Source of the DNA: JL08 sp039969355
GTDB lineage: Bacteria; Pseudomonadota; Alphaproteobacteria; Rhodobacterales; Rhodobacteraceae
DNA length: 64,000 nucleotides
Assembly: GCA_039969355.1 (NCBI GenBank)
Contig: JBDVOA010000040.1
Span: 62,001 to 126,000, forward strand
Direction of reading: 5' to 3'
How positions within the stretch are numbered: the stretch's first letter is position 1; every line of letters begins with the position of its first letter. The notes under the pieces are model-generated. The model had not been told where the DNA came from. It worked only from the letters and a program-made list of their open reading frames with translations, and searched no databases. A program made the position numbers and the translations under genes. This document shows, in pieces, positions 44,611 through 52,904 of the stretch.

Positions 44611-45636
44611 ATGAATTCATTAAAAGCGACGTTCGGCGCATCGGTACTGGCACTCATGGCGGCATCAGGCGCGGCGCAAGCCGACAAACTGACGCTTTAT
44701 TGCAGCGCTGACGACGAATTTTGCCAGGTTATGGCGCGCGGGTTCGAAGCTGCGACAGGCATCGACGTGAATATGACGCGCAAATCTTCGGGGGAGACTT
44801 TTGCTCAAATCAAAGCCGAAAGCTCAAACCCAAAGGGCGATGTCTGGTGGGGTGGCACCGGCGATCCGCATTTGCAAGCGGCTGAAGAGAATTTGACCAT
44901 GGCCTATGTTTCGCCGATGCGCGCCGAACTTCATCCTTGGGCACTGGGCCAGGCCGCTGCAGCGAACGACAAGACGATCGGCATTTATCTGGGCGTATTG
45001 GGGTACGGATATAACGACGAGATTATGGAGGCCAACAACCTGCCATTGCCAACGTGCTGGAAGGACCTGCTTGATCCGGTCTACAAAGGTCATATTCAGA
45101 TGGCGAACCCCAACTCATCGGGCACAGCCTATACCACACTGGCAACAATCGTTCAGATCATGGGCGAGGACGAGGGCTTTGAATACATGAAAGGCCTGCA
45201 TGCCAACATCAACCAGTATACCAAGTCTGGTTCTGCCCCGATCAAGGCAGCGGCACGGGGTGAAAATACCATCGGCGTGGCGTTCCTTCACGGTGTGGTG
45301 AAGCAGGCGGTTTCCGGATTTCCGGTCTCCGGTGTAGCGCCTTGTGAAGGCACCGGGTACGAAATCGGATCGATGAGCATAATCGATGGTGCGCGCAATG
45401 TGGAAGAAGCAAAAAAATTCTACGATTGGGCATTGAGTGCTGAAGCGCAATCCGAGGCATGGAAGGTGAACTCTTTCCAGGTGCCATCAAATGTCAGTGC
45501 TGAATCATCGCCATTGGCACCGGATCCCGCAACCATCAATCTGATCGACTATGACTTCAAGCTCTACGGCTCGAGCGATGAGCGTAAACGGCTGCTGAAG
45601 AAGTGGGATGACGAAGTGTCGGTCCTGCCGCAGTAA
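44611..45636 (+). CDS. ABC transporter substrate-binding protein, ferric-type
   Basis: This 341-residue periplasmic protein has a signal peptide (cleavage likely after SGAAQA) and the fold features of the FbpA/AfuA family (COG1840): LTLYCSADDEFCQVM, TRKSSGETFAQIKAES, DVWWGGTGDPHLQAAEE and YVSPM. Family members bind Fe3+ or small phosphorylated or carboxylated compounds, so the ligand here is not certain. A strong GGGAGGAA site precedes the ATG. The permease gene follows five bases later, then the ATPase gene. The 222-base upstream region has a direct repeat CTGTTACAAAC-like element but no iron-regulator site that I can identify. Confidence 0.9.
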   Translation: MNSLKATFGASVLALMAASGAAQADKLTLYCSADDEFCQVMARGFEAATGIDVNMTRKSSGETFAQIKAESSNPKGDVWWGGTGDPHLQAAEENLTMAYVSPMRAELHPWALGQAAAANDKTIGIYLGVLGYGYNDEIMEANNLPLPTCWKDLLDPVYKGHIQMANPNSSGTAYTTLATIVQIMGEDEGFEYMKGLHANINQYTKSGSAPIKAAARGENTIGVAFLHGVVKQAVSGFPVSGVAPCEGTGYEIGSMSIIDGARNVEEAKKFYDWALSAEAQSEAWKVNSFQVPSNVSAESSPLAPDPATINLIDYDFKLYGSSDERKRLLKKWDDEVSVLPQ

Positions 45637-45641
45637 ACCCA

Positions 45642-47855
45642 TTGCGTCAGCTCACCTCTGAAAAGACGACCCAGCCGGTTCTGATCTTCTGGATCATCGC
45701 TGGCTGGGTCGGTTACCTCGTGCTCCCGTGGTATGGGGTAGAAGAATTCTTTTCTTTTGAATGGCTTATCGACGGATACCCGTTCGACGAAGACTACGCC
45801 CCTGCCGCGTTTTTGGTGGCGCAGGGCGAAAAGCTGTGGCTGGCGCCGCTGCTTTTGCCATTGGTGGCTGTGCTTGCGGTCTTGCGATTGCGCAAGTCTG
45901 ACCCGGCATACGGCATCATTCTGATTCTTGTGGGCGCCATTGGCTTTTCCATGCTTGTTGCGCAGGGTTTCGGCATTGGCATTCGGGGCTTCAATTTTTC
46001 TTGGCTCACGGCTGTTTTTGGTGAGTTGGGCGACCGGCAGTTCGGCATGGGCTATGGCGCACTGCTTCTGGCGACCTCATTTCTGTTTCTCTTTACGCAG
46101 GGCATAGCGGCGCGGGGCGCTGTCAACGGCGATGTATTTGTCGTTAGTGCCATTGGCGGAATAATTGTTGTCGTTACGGTTTTTGTCTTCTTTCCTATTG
46201 CCAAAATGTTGATTGCCGCCTTCATCACGGAAGACGGCGGCTATTCTGCCAATGTCTTTGCTGAAAAGTTTCTGGATGATCGGATATGGGGCTTGGGGTG
46301 CCTCAGCGGAGCGCGGTGTGGGGTGGCATGGAATTCGCTGTTCCTGGCAATTATAGTTGGAATCGTCACAACGGCGTTGGGACTGGTCTTTGCGCTGGTC
46401 GTGACGCGCTCAGGTTTCAAATACAAACGCGGATTGCGCGCACTGACAGTCTTGCCAATCATTACGCCGCCTTTCGTGATCGGGCTGGCGTTGATCCTGC
46501 TCCTGGGGCGCTCTGGCACCGTCACGGTTTTTTTTGCTGACCTTTTCGGCGTGCAGCCAACGCGCTGGTTCTATGGCCTTCCCGGTCTGCTGATTGCGCA
46601 AACCCTGGCGTTTACGCCAATCGCGTTTCTGGTGATGATTGGCGTGGTGGAAGGTGTCAGCCCCTCGATGGAAGAGGCGGCACAAACATTGCGGGCAAAT
46701 AGATGGCAGACATTCCGCACAGTCTCATTGCCGCTGATGCGGCCAGGGTTGGCGAATGCATTTTTGTTGGGGTTCATCGAGAGCATGGCGGATTTTGGCA
46801 ATCCACTTGTTCTTGGGGGGAATTTCAATGTGCTGTCGACAGACATATTTTTTGCGATTGTCGGTGCACAATATGATCAGGGCCGTGCTGCAGTACTGGC
46901 TATGGTATTGCTGTTTTTTACTCTCTCAGCTTTTTACGCCCAGCGGGTCTGGCTGGGCAAAAAGAGCTATACAACCGTGACAGGAAAAGGCGATGCAGGC
47001 GTGCATCCGCTGATGCCCAGGCGACTTGCGCTGCCTGTATTTGCAATTGCTGCCATCTGGGGCGCATTCACTGTCATTGTCTATGTGATGATCGTATTCG
47101 GAAGTTTTGTAGAACTTTGGGGCGTGGACAATTCGCTGACATTCACTCATTATCTCACCGCCTTCCGGGTTAGCTATAACGAATTCGGAATCCAATGGGC
47201 AGGCTCGGCATGGGACAGTTTCTGGACCACGCTTAAGATCGCGGCGATCTCTGCACCTCCCACGGCCATCGTTGGGCTCATCACGGCGTATCTACTGACC
47301 CGCCAGACATTTGCAGGGAAAAACGCGTTTGAGTTCGGCACCATGCTGTCCTTTGCGATCCCCGGTACGGTCATTGGTGTCAGTTACATTCTGGCCTTCA
47401 ACGTGCCCCCGATCGAGATCACCGGAACTGGCATTATTCTTGTGGTCAGTTTTATCTTCCGAAACATGCCGGTTGGCGTGCGCGCCGGTATCGCATCGAT
47501 GTCGCAACTCGACAAGTCGCTAGACGAAAGCTCTCTGACGCTGGGCGCCAATAGCTGGCAGACCTTCCGTCGTGTGATCCTGCCATTGCTGAGGCCGGCC
47601 ATTCTGGCAGCGCTGGTTTATAGTTTCGTGCGCGCCATGACGGCAATATCAGCGGTGATCTTTCTGGTCAGCGCGGAATATGACATGGCCACCAGCTACA
47701 TTATCGGGCGGGTCGAGAACAACGACTATGGTCTTGCAATTGCCTATTCGACAACGCTGATCTTTGTCATGCTTTCGGTTGTCGCGTGCATGCAACTCGT
47801 TGTGGGTCGAACCGAGATAGGTCGTCGTATGACTCAATCACGTAGCAATGTGTAA
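45642..47855 (+). CDS. ABC transporter permease, fused double domain, ferric-type
   Basis: This 737-residue inner-membrane protein contains two permease halves, as in FbpB. Each has an EAA-type loop that docks the ATPase: EEAAQTLRANRWQTFRTVSL in the first half and DESSLTLGANSWQTFRRVIL in the second. An N-terminal block of about five additional hydrophobic segments precedes the first half. Start is TTG at 45642, five bases after the binding-protein stop, without a strong ribosome binding site, so coupling with the upstream gene is likely. Confidence 0.9.
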   Translation: MRQLTSEKTTQPVLIFWIIAGWVGYLVLPWYGVEEFFSFEWLIDGYPFDEDYAPAAFLVAQGEKLWLAPLLLPLVAVLAVLRLRKSDPAYGIILILVGAIGFSMLVAQGFGIGIRGFNFSWLTAVFGELGDRQFGMGYGALLLATSFLFLFTQGIAARGAVNGDVFVVSAIGGIIVVVTVFVFFPIAKMLIAAFITEDGGYSANVFAEKFLDDRIWGLGCLSGARCGVAWNSLFLAIIVGIVTTALGLVFALVVTRSGFKYKRGLRALTVLPIITPPFVIGLALILLLGRSGTVTVFFADLFGVQPTRWFYGLPGLLIAQTLAFTPIAFLVMIGVVEGVSPSMEEAAQTLRANRWQTFRTVSLPLMRPGLANAFLLGFIESMADFGNPLVLGGNFNVLSTDIFFAIVGAQYDQGRAAVLAMVLLFFTLSAFYAQRVWLGKKSYTTVTGKGDAGVHPLMPRRLALPVFAIAAIWGAFTVIVYVMIVFGSFVELWGVDNSLTFTHYLTAFRVSYNEFGIQWAGSAWDSFWTTLKIAAISAPPTAIVGLITAYLLTRQTFAGKNAFEFGTMLSFAIPGTVIGVSYILAFNVPPIEITGTGIILVVSFIFRNMPVGVRAGIASMSQLDKSLDESSLTLGANSWQTFRRVILPLLRPAILAALVYSFVRAMTAISAVIFLVSAEYDMATSYIIGRVENNDYGLAIAYSTTLIFVMLSVVACMQLVVGRTEIGRRMTQSRSNV

Positions 47856-47864
47856 GGACGCCTG

Positions 47865-48938
47865 ATGAGCATCAACTCCAAAGCCGCACCGGTCAGTTTT
47901 CGCAACGTGACAAAGGTTTACGGCAGCGATGTCGTCGCTGTAGATGACATCAGCCTCGAAATAGAAGCGGGTAAGCTGGTGACGCTGCTGGGTCCTTCGG
48001 GATGTGGAAAGACAACTACCTTACGCATGATCGCAGGGCTTGAAATGGCCACGCGCGGCGCGATTCATATTGGGGATCGCGATGTTACCATGCTCCCGGC
48101 CACAGACCGTGACGTTTCGATGGTTTTTCAGAGTTACGCGCTATTCCCGCACATGACGGTGATGGAAAACGTATCCTACGGACTGGGTTTTTCCGGTTTT
48201 GACAAGGTTGAAACCAAGGACCGGGCGGCTCAGGGGCTTGATCTGGTTGGTCTTAAGGGTTTTGGTGATCGCCTGCCGTCTGAACTGTCGGGCGGGCAGC
48301 AGCAACGGGTGGCCGTCGCGCGCGCATTGGTTCTGGAACCTCAGGTGCTTTTGTTTGACGAACCCTTGTCCAATCTCGACGCTAAGTTGCGTCGACAGGT
48401 GCGTGAAGAAATCCGAGAGATTCAACAGAACCTCGGCCTTACTGTTGTCTACGTCACCCACGATCAGGAAGAGGCGCTTGCTGTCTCTGATGAGATCGTA
48501 GTGATGCGTAACGCAGGCATTGCACAAATCGGAAGCCCGCGGGACCTCTACGACACCCCGGCAGATCGCTTTGTTGCGGATTTTATCGGCGAGGCGAACA
48601 TCATTCCCTGCCAGATCACAGATGTCGCGGGTGAAACCGCAACCATTGACATCGACGGCTTCACGCACAGCCTGCCGGCGCGTGGCTTGCAGGTTGGGTC
48701 GGCCGCCTTGGCTGTGCGGCCGACGCGACTGAAACTGGGTGCGGCATCCGGAATATCGATGCAAATCCGCAAGGCCACCTACGTCGGAAGCCGTATGGAG
48801 TACACATTGGAGGCGGGTTTTGGGACAGTTTTCGCGGTCAGCGAGAATGTCGATGCGCCGCTGCAGGTCGATGATGTTGTTACGGTTGGACTGGATCGGA
48901 CCGGCCCGGTGCTTTTGCCCGCGGATCAGAACAGTTAG
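47865..48938 (+). CDS. ABC transporter ATP-binding protein, ferric/polyamine type
   Basis: This 357-residue ATPase powers the importer encoded just upstream. It has Walker A GPSGCGKTT, Q-loop FQSYALFPHMTV, signature LSGGQQQRVAVARAL, Walker B VLLFDEPLSNLD and the switch histidine in VTHDQEEAL. The C-terminal TOBE domain (FIGEANIIPCQITDVAG onwards) is of the Pot/Fbp type. It starts nine bases after the permease stop and ends the three-gene operon. A short GTGTAT/ATACAC hairpin at 48947-48962 follows but is weak as a terminator. Confidence 0.94.
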   Translation: MSINSKAAPVSFRNVTKVYGSDVVAVDDISLEIEAGKLVTLLGPSGCGKTTTLRMIAGLEMATRGAIHIGDRDVTMLPATDRDVSMVFQSYALFPHMTVMENVSYGLGFSGFDKVETKDRAAQGLDLVGLKGFGDRLPSELSGGQQQRVAVARALVLEPQVLLFDEPLSNLDAKLRRQVREEIREIQQNLGLTVVYVTHDQEEALAVSDEIVVMRNAGIAQIGSPRDLYDTPADRFVADFIGEANIIPCQITDVAGETATIDIDGFTHSLPARGLQVGSAALAVRPTRLKLGAASGISMQIRKATYVGSRMEYTLEAGFGTVFAVSENVDAPLQVDDVVTVGLDRTGPVLLPADQNS

Positions 48939-49087
48939 GGCGGTTTGTGTATCGCCATACACTTCTGATGCCGGCTGAATTTGCGTGAACCGGTCACAAA
49001 AAATCACGACAAAAGCAGCAATTGATCTGAATTCGATTTACGGCATATGCTCGACGTTTTCGCAGACTCATTTGAAAGGACTATCCA

Positions 49088-50887
49088 ATGCTTGACACAA
49101 CCAGTGATACGGAGATGACAAATCTGCTTGGCGCGCTGGATGACGCGCTCTCGTCTGGGGATGTTGAGACGGCTGTGAACCAGTTTCAGGACGATTGTTA
49201 TTGGCGCGACCTGGTCACGTTTACATGGAACATCAAAACAATGGAGGGGAAAGACGCCATACGGGACATGCTGAACGCGCAGTTGTCTGGCGTTGCGCCC
49301 TCAAACTGGAAGATCGCGGAAGGTGAAACCGCGACAGAGGACGGCGGGATTATCACGGCCTGGATCAGCTTTGAAACTGGCGTTGCCCGCGGATATGGGC
49401 TGGTCCGGGCAAAGGACGGCAAAATCTGGACGCTTTTGACGTCGATGGTGGAATTGAAAGGGCACGAAGAGCCATTAGGGTACGAACGTCCCCTGGGCGC
49501 CAAACATGGTGCAGGCAAGCATCGGCCCACGTGGAAAGAAGAGCGAGAGAAAGAAGCCACCGAGTTAGGGTATAGTACCCAACCTTATACAGTCATCATC
49601 GGTGGCGGGCAGGGTGGCATCGCACTTGGTGCGCGGCTACGCCAGTTGGGCGTGCCCACCATTATCGTCGAGAAAAACGAACGCGCTGGCGACAGCTGGC
49701 GCAACAGGTACAAATCTCTTTGCCTGCACGATCCGGTCTGGTATGACCACCTTCCTTATCTGCCGTTCCCGCCGAACTGGCCGGTCTTTTCGCCTAAAGA
49801 TAAGATTGGCGATTGGCTTGAGATGTACACCAAGATCATGGAGTTGAATTACTGGTCTAAAACCACCTGCCAGTCTGCATCTTACGATGAGACCAACGAG
49901 GAATGGACCGTTACTGTTGATCGTGATGGTGAAGAAGTGGCTCTGAAACCGAAACAATTGATCCTCGCAACCGGTATGTCGGGCAAAGCCAATGTTCCGG
50001 ATTTTCCGGGCATGGAGAAATTCAAAGGCGACCAACATCATTCATCCAAACATCCGGGACCGGATGCCTACAAAGGCAAAAAGGCGCTTGTGATTGGTTC
50101 GAATAACTCGGCCCACGATATTTGTGCAGCCCTTTGGGAAAACGATGTGGACGTTACCATGGTTCAGCGCTCCACAACCCATATCGTGCGCTCCGACACG
50201 CTGATGGATATCGGATTAAGCGCGCTTTATTCCGAGCAGGCCGTGGCTGATGGCATGACGACAAACAAGGCTGACATGATTTTTGCGTCATTGCCCTATC
50301 AGATCCTGCACGAGTTTCAGATCCCGCTTTATGATCAGATGAAGGAAGTCGACAAAGACTTTTATGCCGGTCTCGAAAAGGCAGGCTTTCAGCTGGATTG
50401 GGGCGCTGACGGATCGGGGTTGTTCATGAAATACCTGCGGCGCGGCTCAGGCTATTACATCGACATCGGGGCCAGCCAGCTGGTCATCGACGGTGAAATC
50501 AAGCTGGCGCATGGCCAACTCACCGAAGTGGTCGAGGATGGTGTTATTTTGGACGATGGGACCAAGCTTGACGCTGATCTGATCGTTTATGCGACCGGAT
50601 ATGGATCAATGAACGGTTGGGTCGCGGATCTGATTGATCAGGAGACGGCCGACAAGGTCGGAAAGTGCTGGGGACTGGGATCGGACACACCGAAAGATCC
50701 GGGTCCGTGGGAAGGTGAGCAACGCAATATGTGGAAGCCGACGCAACAGGAGGCGTTATGGTTTCACGGCGGCAACCTGCACCAGTCGCGGCATTACTCG
50801 CAATTCCTGTCACTCCAGATCAAGGCGCGGATGGAAGGTATCTCAACGCCGGTCTACGGCTTGCAGGAAAGCCATCACAAGGGATAA
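49088..50887 (+). CDS. FMO-like flavin oxidoreductase with N-terminal NTF2-like domain
   Basis: This 599-residue protein joins two domains. Residues 1 to about 140 look like a SnoaL/NTF2-like barrel (ALDDALSSGDVETAVNQF, DCYWRDLVTFTW). From about 165 follows a flavin monooxygenase-type body with FAD motif GGGQGGIALGARLRQLG, an FMO-like FKGDQHHSSKHPG segment and the NADPH motif VIGSNNSAHDICAAL, and later YATGYGS. Such enzymes oxygenate soft nucleophiles or ketones; the substrate is unknown. It follows the ABC operon by about 150 bases with its own GAAAGGA site, so functional linkage is uncertain. Confidence 0.88.
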   Translation: MLDTTSDTEMTNLLGALDDALSSGDVETAVNQFQDDCYWRDLVTFTWNIKTMEGKDAIRDMLNAQLSGVAPSNWKIAEGETATEDGGIITAWISFETGVARGYGLVRAKDGKIWTLLTSMVELKGHEEPLGYERPLGAKHGAGKHRPTWKEEREKEATELGYSTQPYTVIIGGGQGGIALGARLRQLGVPTIIVEKNERAGDSWRNRYKSLCLHDPVWYDHLPYLPFPPNWPVFSPKDKIGDWLEMYTKIMELNYWSKTTCQSASYDETNEEWTVTVDRDGEEVALKPKQLILATGMSGKANVPDFPGMEKFKGDQHHSSKHPGPDAYKGKKALVIGSNNSAHDICAALWENDVDVTMVQRSTTHIVRSDTLMDIGLSALYSEQAVADGMTTNKADMIFASLPYQILHEFQIPLYDQMKEVDKDFYAGLEKAGFQLDWGADGSGLFMKYLRRGSGYYIDIGASQLVIDGEIKLAHGQLTEVVEDGVILDDGTKLDADLIVYATGYGSMNGWVADLIDQETADKVGKCWGLGSDTPKDPGPWEGEQRNMWKPTQQEALWFHGGNLHQSRHYSQFLSLQIKARMEGISTPVYGLQESHHKG

Positions 50888-50999
50888 CTCATCGGCGTGG
50901 GCCGCTCATTGGTGAAACCGCGATAGAAAACCCCGCCGTTTCGGCTGCGCCTCGAACGTTAAAGGCGATTGGGGGGACTTGGTATGAAGGCAGGGCGCT

Positions 51000-51779
51000 T
51001 TAGGCGTCCAGCTGAACCCAGATCGGTACATGATCTGAGGGCTTTTCGCGTGCTCTGATGTCGTTGTCGATCTGACAGTCCTGCAGCAGGTCTGCGCATT
51101 GGGGCGTCAGCAGAAAATGATCGATGCGGATGCCATGGTTCTTGTTCCAGGCTCCGGCTTGATAGTCCCAGAAACTATAATGGCCGGGCCCCTGTGTGAT
51201 GGCGCGGAATGCTTCAGTGAAACCCAGGTTCAGTATACGTCGATAGGCTGCGCGGCTTTCGGGCCGGAAAAGCGCATCTTCGGCCCACACTTCAGGTCGG
51301 GCGGCGTCTTCGTCCTGTGGTATGATGTTGTAATCCCCGGCCATCAGGGCGGGGGTTTCATCTGCCAGCAGTTGTTGGGCGCGGGTATGAAGCCGTTCCA
51401 TCCACGCCAGTTTATAGTCGTATTTGGGGCCCGGCACAGGATTGCCATTGGGCAGATACAATCCACATAAGCGGATCGCTTGTTTGCCCACAACAGTCGC
51501 CTCGATCCAGCGCGCTTGCTCATCGCCTTCATCGCCAGGCAGGCCGCGGGTGACGTCCTCCAGCGGCAGTTTTGACAGAATCGCGACACCGTTAAAAGAT
51601 TTTTGACCGTGGGTCTCAACGTTGTAGCCTCGGTCCTCGAAAATCTCGCGCGGGAAAGCTTCATCCACTGACTTGATCTCTTGCAGCAACACAGCGTCTG
51701 GTTGTGCTTCGTCAAGCCAATCGGGCAGCGCATTGATGCGCGCTTTTATTCCGTTGATGTTAAAACTCGCAATTTTCAT
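51000..51779 (-). CDS. xthA: Exodeoxyribonuclease III
   Basis: XthA is the Mg-dependent AP endonuclease and 3'-5' exonuclease of base excision repair. The 259-residue protein has the family order MKIASFNINGIKARINAL, the metal-binding Glu in LLQEIKS, the catalytic Tyr/Asp region CGLYLPNG and MAGDYNIIPQ, and the terminal SDHVPIWV. It is convergent with the FMO-like gene and divergent from the repeat-protein gene. Confidence 0.95.
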   Translation of the reverse strand: MKIASFNINGIKARINALPDWLDEAQPDAVLLQEIKSVDEAFPREIFEDRGYNVETHGQKSFNGVAILSKLPLEDVTRGLPGDEGDEQARWIEATVVGKQAIRLCGLYLPNGNPVPGPKYDYKLAWMERLHTRAQQLLADETPALMAGDYNIIPQDEDAARPEVWAEDALFRPESRAAYRRILNLGFTEAFRAITQGPGHYSFWDYQAGAWNKNHGIRIDHFLLTPQCADLLQDCQIDNDIRAREKPSDHVPIWVQLDA

Positions 51780-52153
51780 GACGCCCTCGGCTACCTGTTC
51801 GGTATTGTATCGCTGATGAACGACGGGGCGACAAGAGCGATCACACCAGTTCTCGGTGCGAACAACAGAGAATCATTCAGCACAATATTAACCAAATTCT
51901 GATACTGATTCGGTTATCATCGACTCTAAATCGCGTCACATTATTCAGAAAATGGTCACAATTTGGCCCGTTGAAGAATTTTTTTTGTTGATTTTTTACC
52001 GGCCGGCTTTGGTTTTTAGCTCAGTAAGTTGTGGCAATTTCTTAATGTAATTATTAGCGTTAATCTAAACCTTAAGTAGAAAAAATGTTTTGACACTCTC
52101 TTTTGACGTGCAATCGTTAAGGCACGTTCAACTTCATTTTCGGGAGACACTCA
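51780..52153. other. AT-rich region between xthA and the MFTSAA repeat gene
   Basis: This 374-base divergent region is clearly AT-richer than the surroundings, with T-runs near 51979-51999. It should contain the promoter for the repeat-protein gene. Two TTGAC elements 12 bases apart (52090 and 52103) are possible -35 boxes, but no good -10 box follows. A small ATTA-GCGT-TAAT palindrome at 52053-52064 was also seen. GGGAG sits eight bases before the ATG at 52154. Confidence 0.5.
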
Positions 52154-52828
52154 ATGCAAACTCAACTCAAAACTTACGACATCGCCACTACTGCCGGTAC
52201 CGATAACGAAGCGTCGCAATTTGACGGCGCTGGGACAGAAATGTTCACGTCAGCCGCTTCGCCCGCGACTTCAGCGAATGCCTTGATGGGCGAAAGCGTA
52301 GAGATGTTCACGTCTGCCGCTTCCCCTTCGCAAAAAGGCGATCTGATCTCTGGGGTCGGTACGCAAATGTTCACCTCAGCCGCAGCACCAGCCACCACAG
52401 CAGATGTTTCTGCCGGTGACGCCACAGAGATGTTTACCTCCGCAGCGAGCCCAACGCTGGAAAGCGATCTGATCTCAGGTGCCGGAACGCAGATGTTCAC
52501 TTCCGCGGCAGAGCCAGCAACCACTGCTATTACATCGGTAGGCGACGCCACCGAAATGTTCACGTCAGCTGCATCTCCTGCAACGACTGCTGATGCATCC
52601 GCCGGGGATGCCACAGAGATGTTCACGTCTGCTGCTGCTCCGGCAACAACCGCTGATGCGTCTGCTGGTGAAGCAACAGAAATGTTCACCTCGGCTGCAG
52701 CACCGGCAACTAAAGCAGATGCCTCAGCAGGCGACGCCACTGAAATGTTTACGTCTGCCGCCGCTCCAGAAGTCAGCAGTGACGCAGTTGATGGCGATCG
52801 CACCGCGATGTTCACCTCTGCCGCATAA
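52154..52828 (+). CDS. MFTSAA tandem-repeat protein, possible multi-core precursor
   Basis: I do not recognise this protein from a characterised family. It has 224 residues: a 28-residue leader (MQTQLKTYDIATTAGTDNEA and eight more), then nine units of exactly 21 residues and a final AMFTSAA at the C-terminus. Each unit starts with E/Q-MFTSAA, followed by S/A/E-P and a variable acidic, Ala/Thr-rich spacer. It has no cysteine, no tryptophan and no signal peptide, and few basic residues. The invariant core with variable spacers resembles multi-core precursor peptides or repetitive substrate proteins. The next two genes encode an unknown helical protein and a DMT exporter on the same strand. It may correspond to one of the DUF families confined to Rhodobacterales (perhaps DUF6749), but this is recollection only. 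Confidence 0.85.
   Translation: MQTQLKTYDIATTAGTDNEASQFDGAGTEMFTSAASPATSANALMGESVEMFTSAASPSQKGDLISGVGTQMFTSAAAPATTADVSAGDATEMFTSAASPTLESDLISGAGTQMFTSAAEPATTAITSVGDATEMFTSAASPATTADASAGDATEMFTSAAAPATTADASAGEATEMFTSAAAPATKADASAGDATEMFTSAAAPEVSSDAVDGDRTAMFTSAA
52238..52825 (+). repeat. 63-bp tandem repeat array, nine units plus a partial
   Basis: The repeat unit is 63 bases and in frame with the protein. The MFTSAA codons are well conserved but use varied third positions (for example MFT as ATGTTCACG, ATGTTTACC and ATGTTCACC), which shows selection on protein and not just recent DNA duplication. Units 6 to 8 are the most alike and probably the youngest; units 2 and 4 share a different spacer type (GDLISG/SDLISG). 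Confidence 0.9.
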
Positions 52829-52904
52829 GCGGCGCAGTTCTACTTGAGACGACGAAGTTGGAACCGGGGCGTTCAGAAGCCCATTTGTGTAAAGGATAAT
52901 ACCC

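Noticed and set aside
48947..48962. GTGTAT/ATACAC hairpin after the ABC operon as a terminator
   Set aside because: The six-base stem is AT-rich and no T-run follows, so I did not annotate it as a feature.
52053..52064. ATTA-GCGT-TAAT palindrome as a third PDH-type operator
   Set aside because: Only TTAGCGTTAA is shared with the pdhA site; the arms are four bases and the flanks differ, so chance is likely in this AT-rich region.
52174..52815. 213-codon minus-strand reading frame opposite the repeat protein
   Set aside because: It is the mirror of a 63-bp periodic sequence, so both strands stay open. It has no ribosome binding site and no family features.
52238..52825. Regular 63-bp array resembling a CRISPR or satellite
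   Set aside because: The units are in frame, encode a conserved peptide, vary at synonymous sites and have no unique spacers of foreign type or cas genes nearby.
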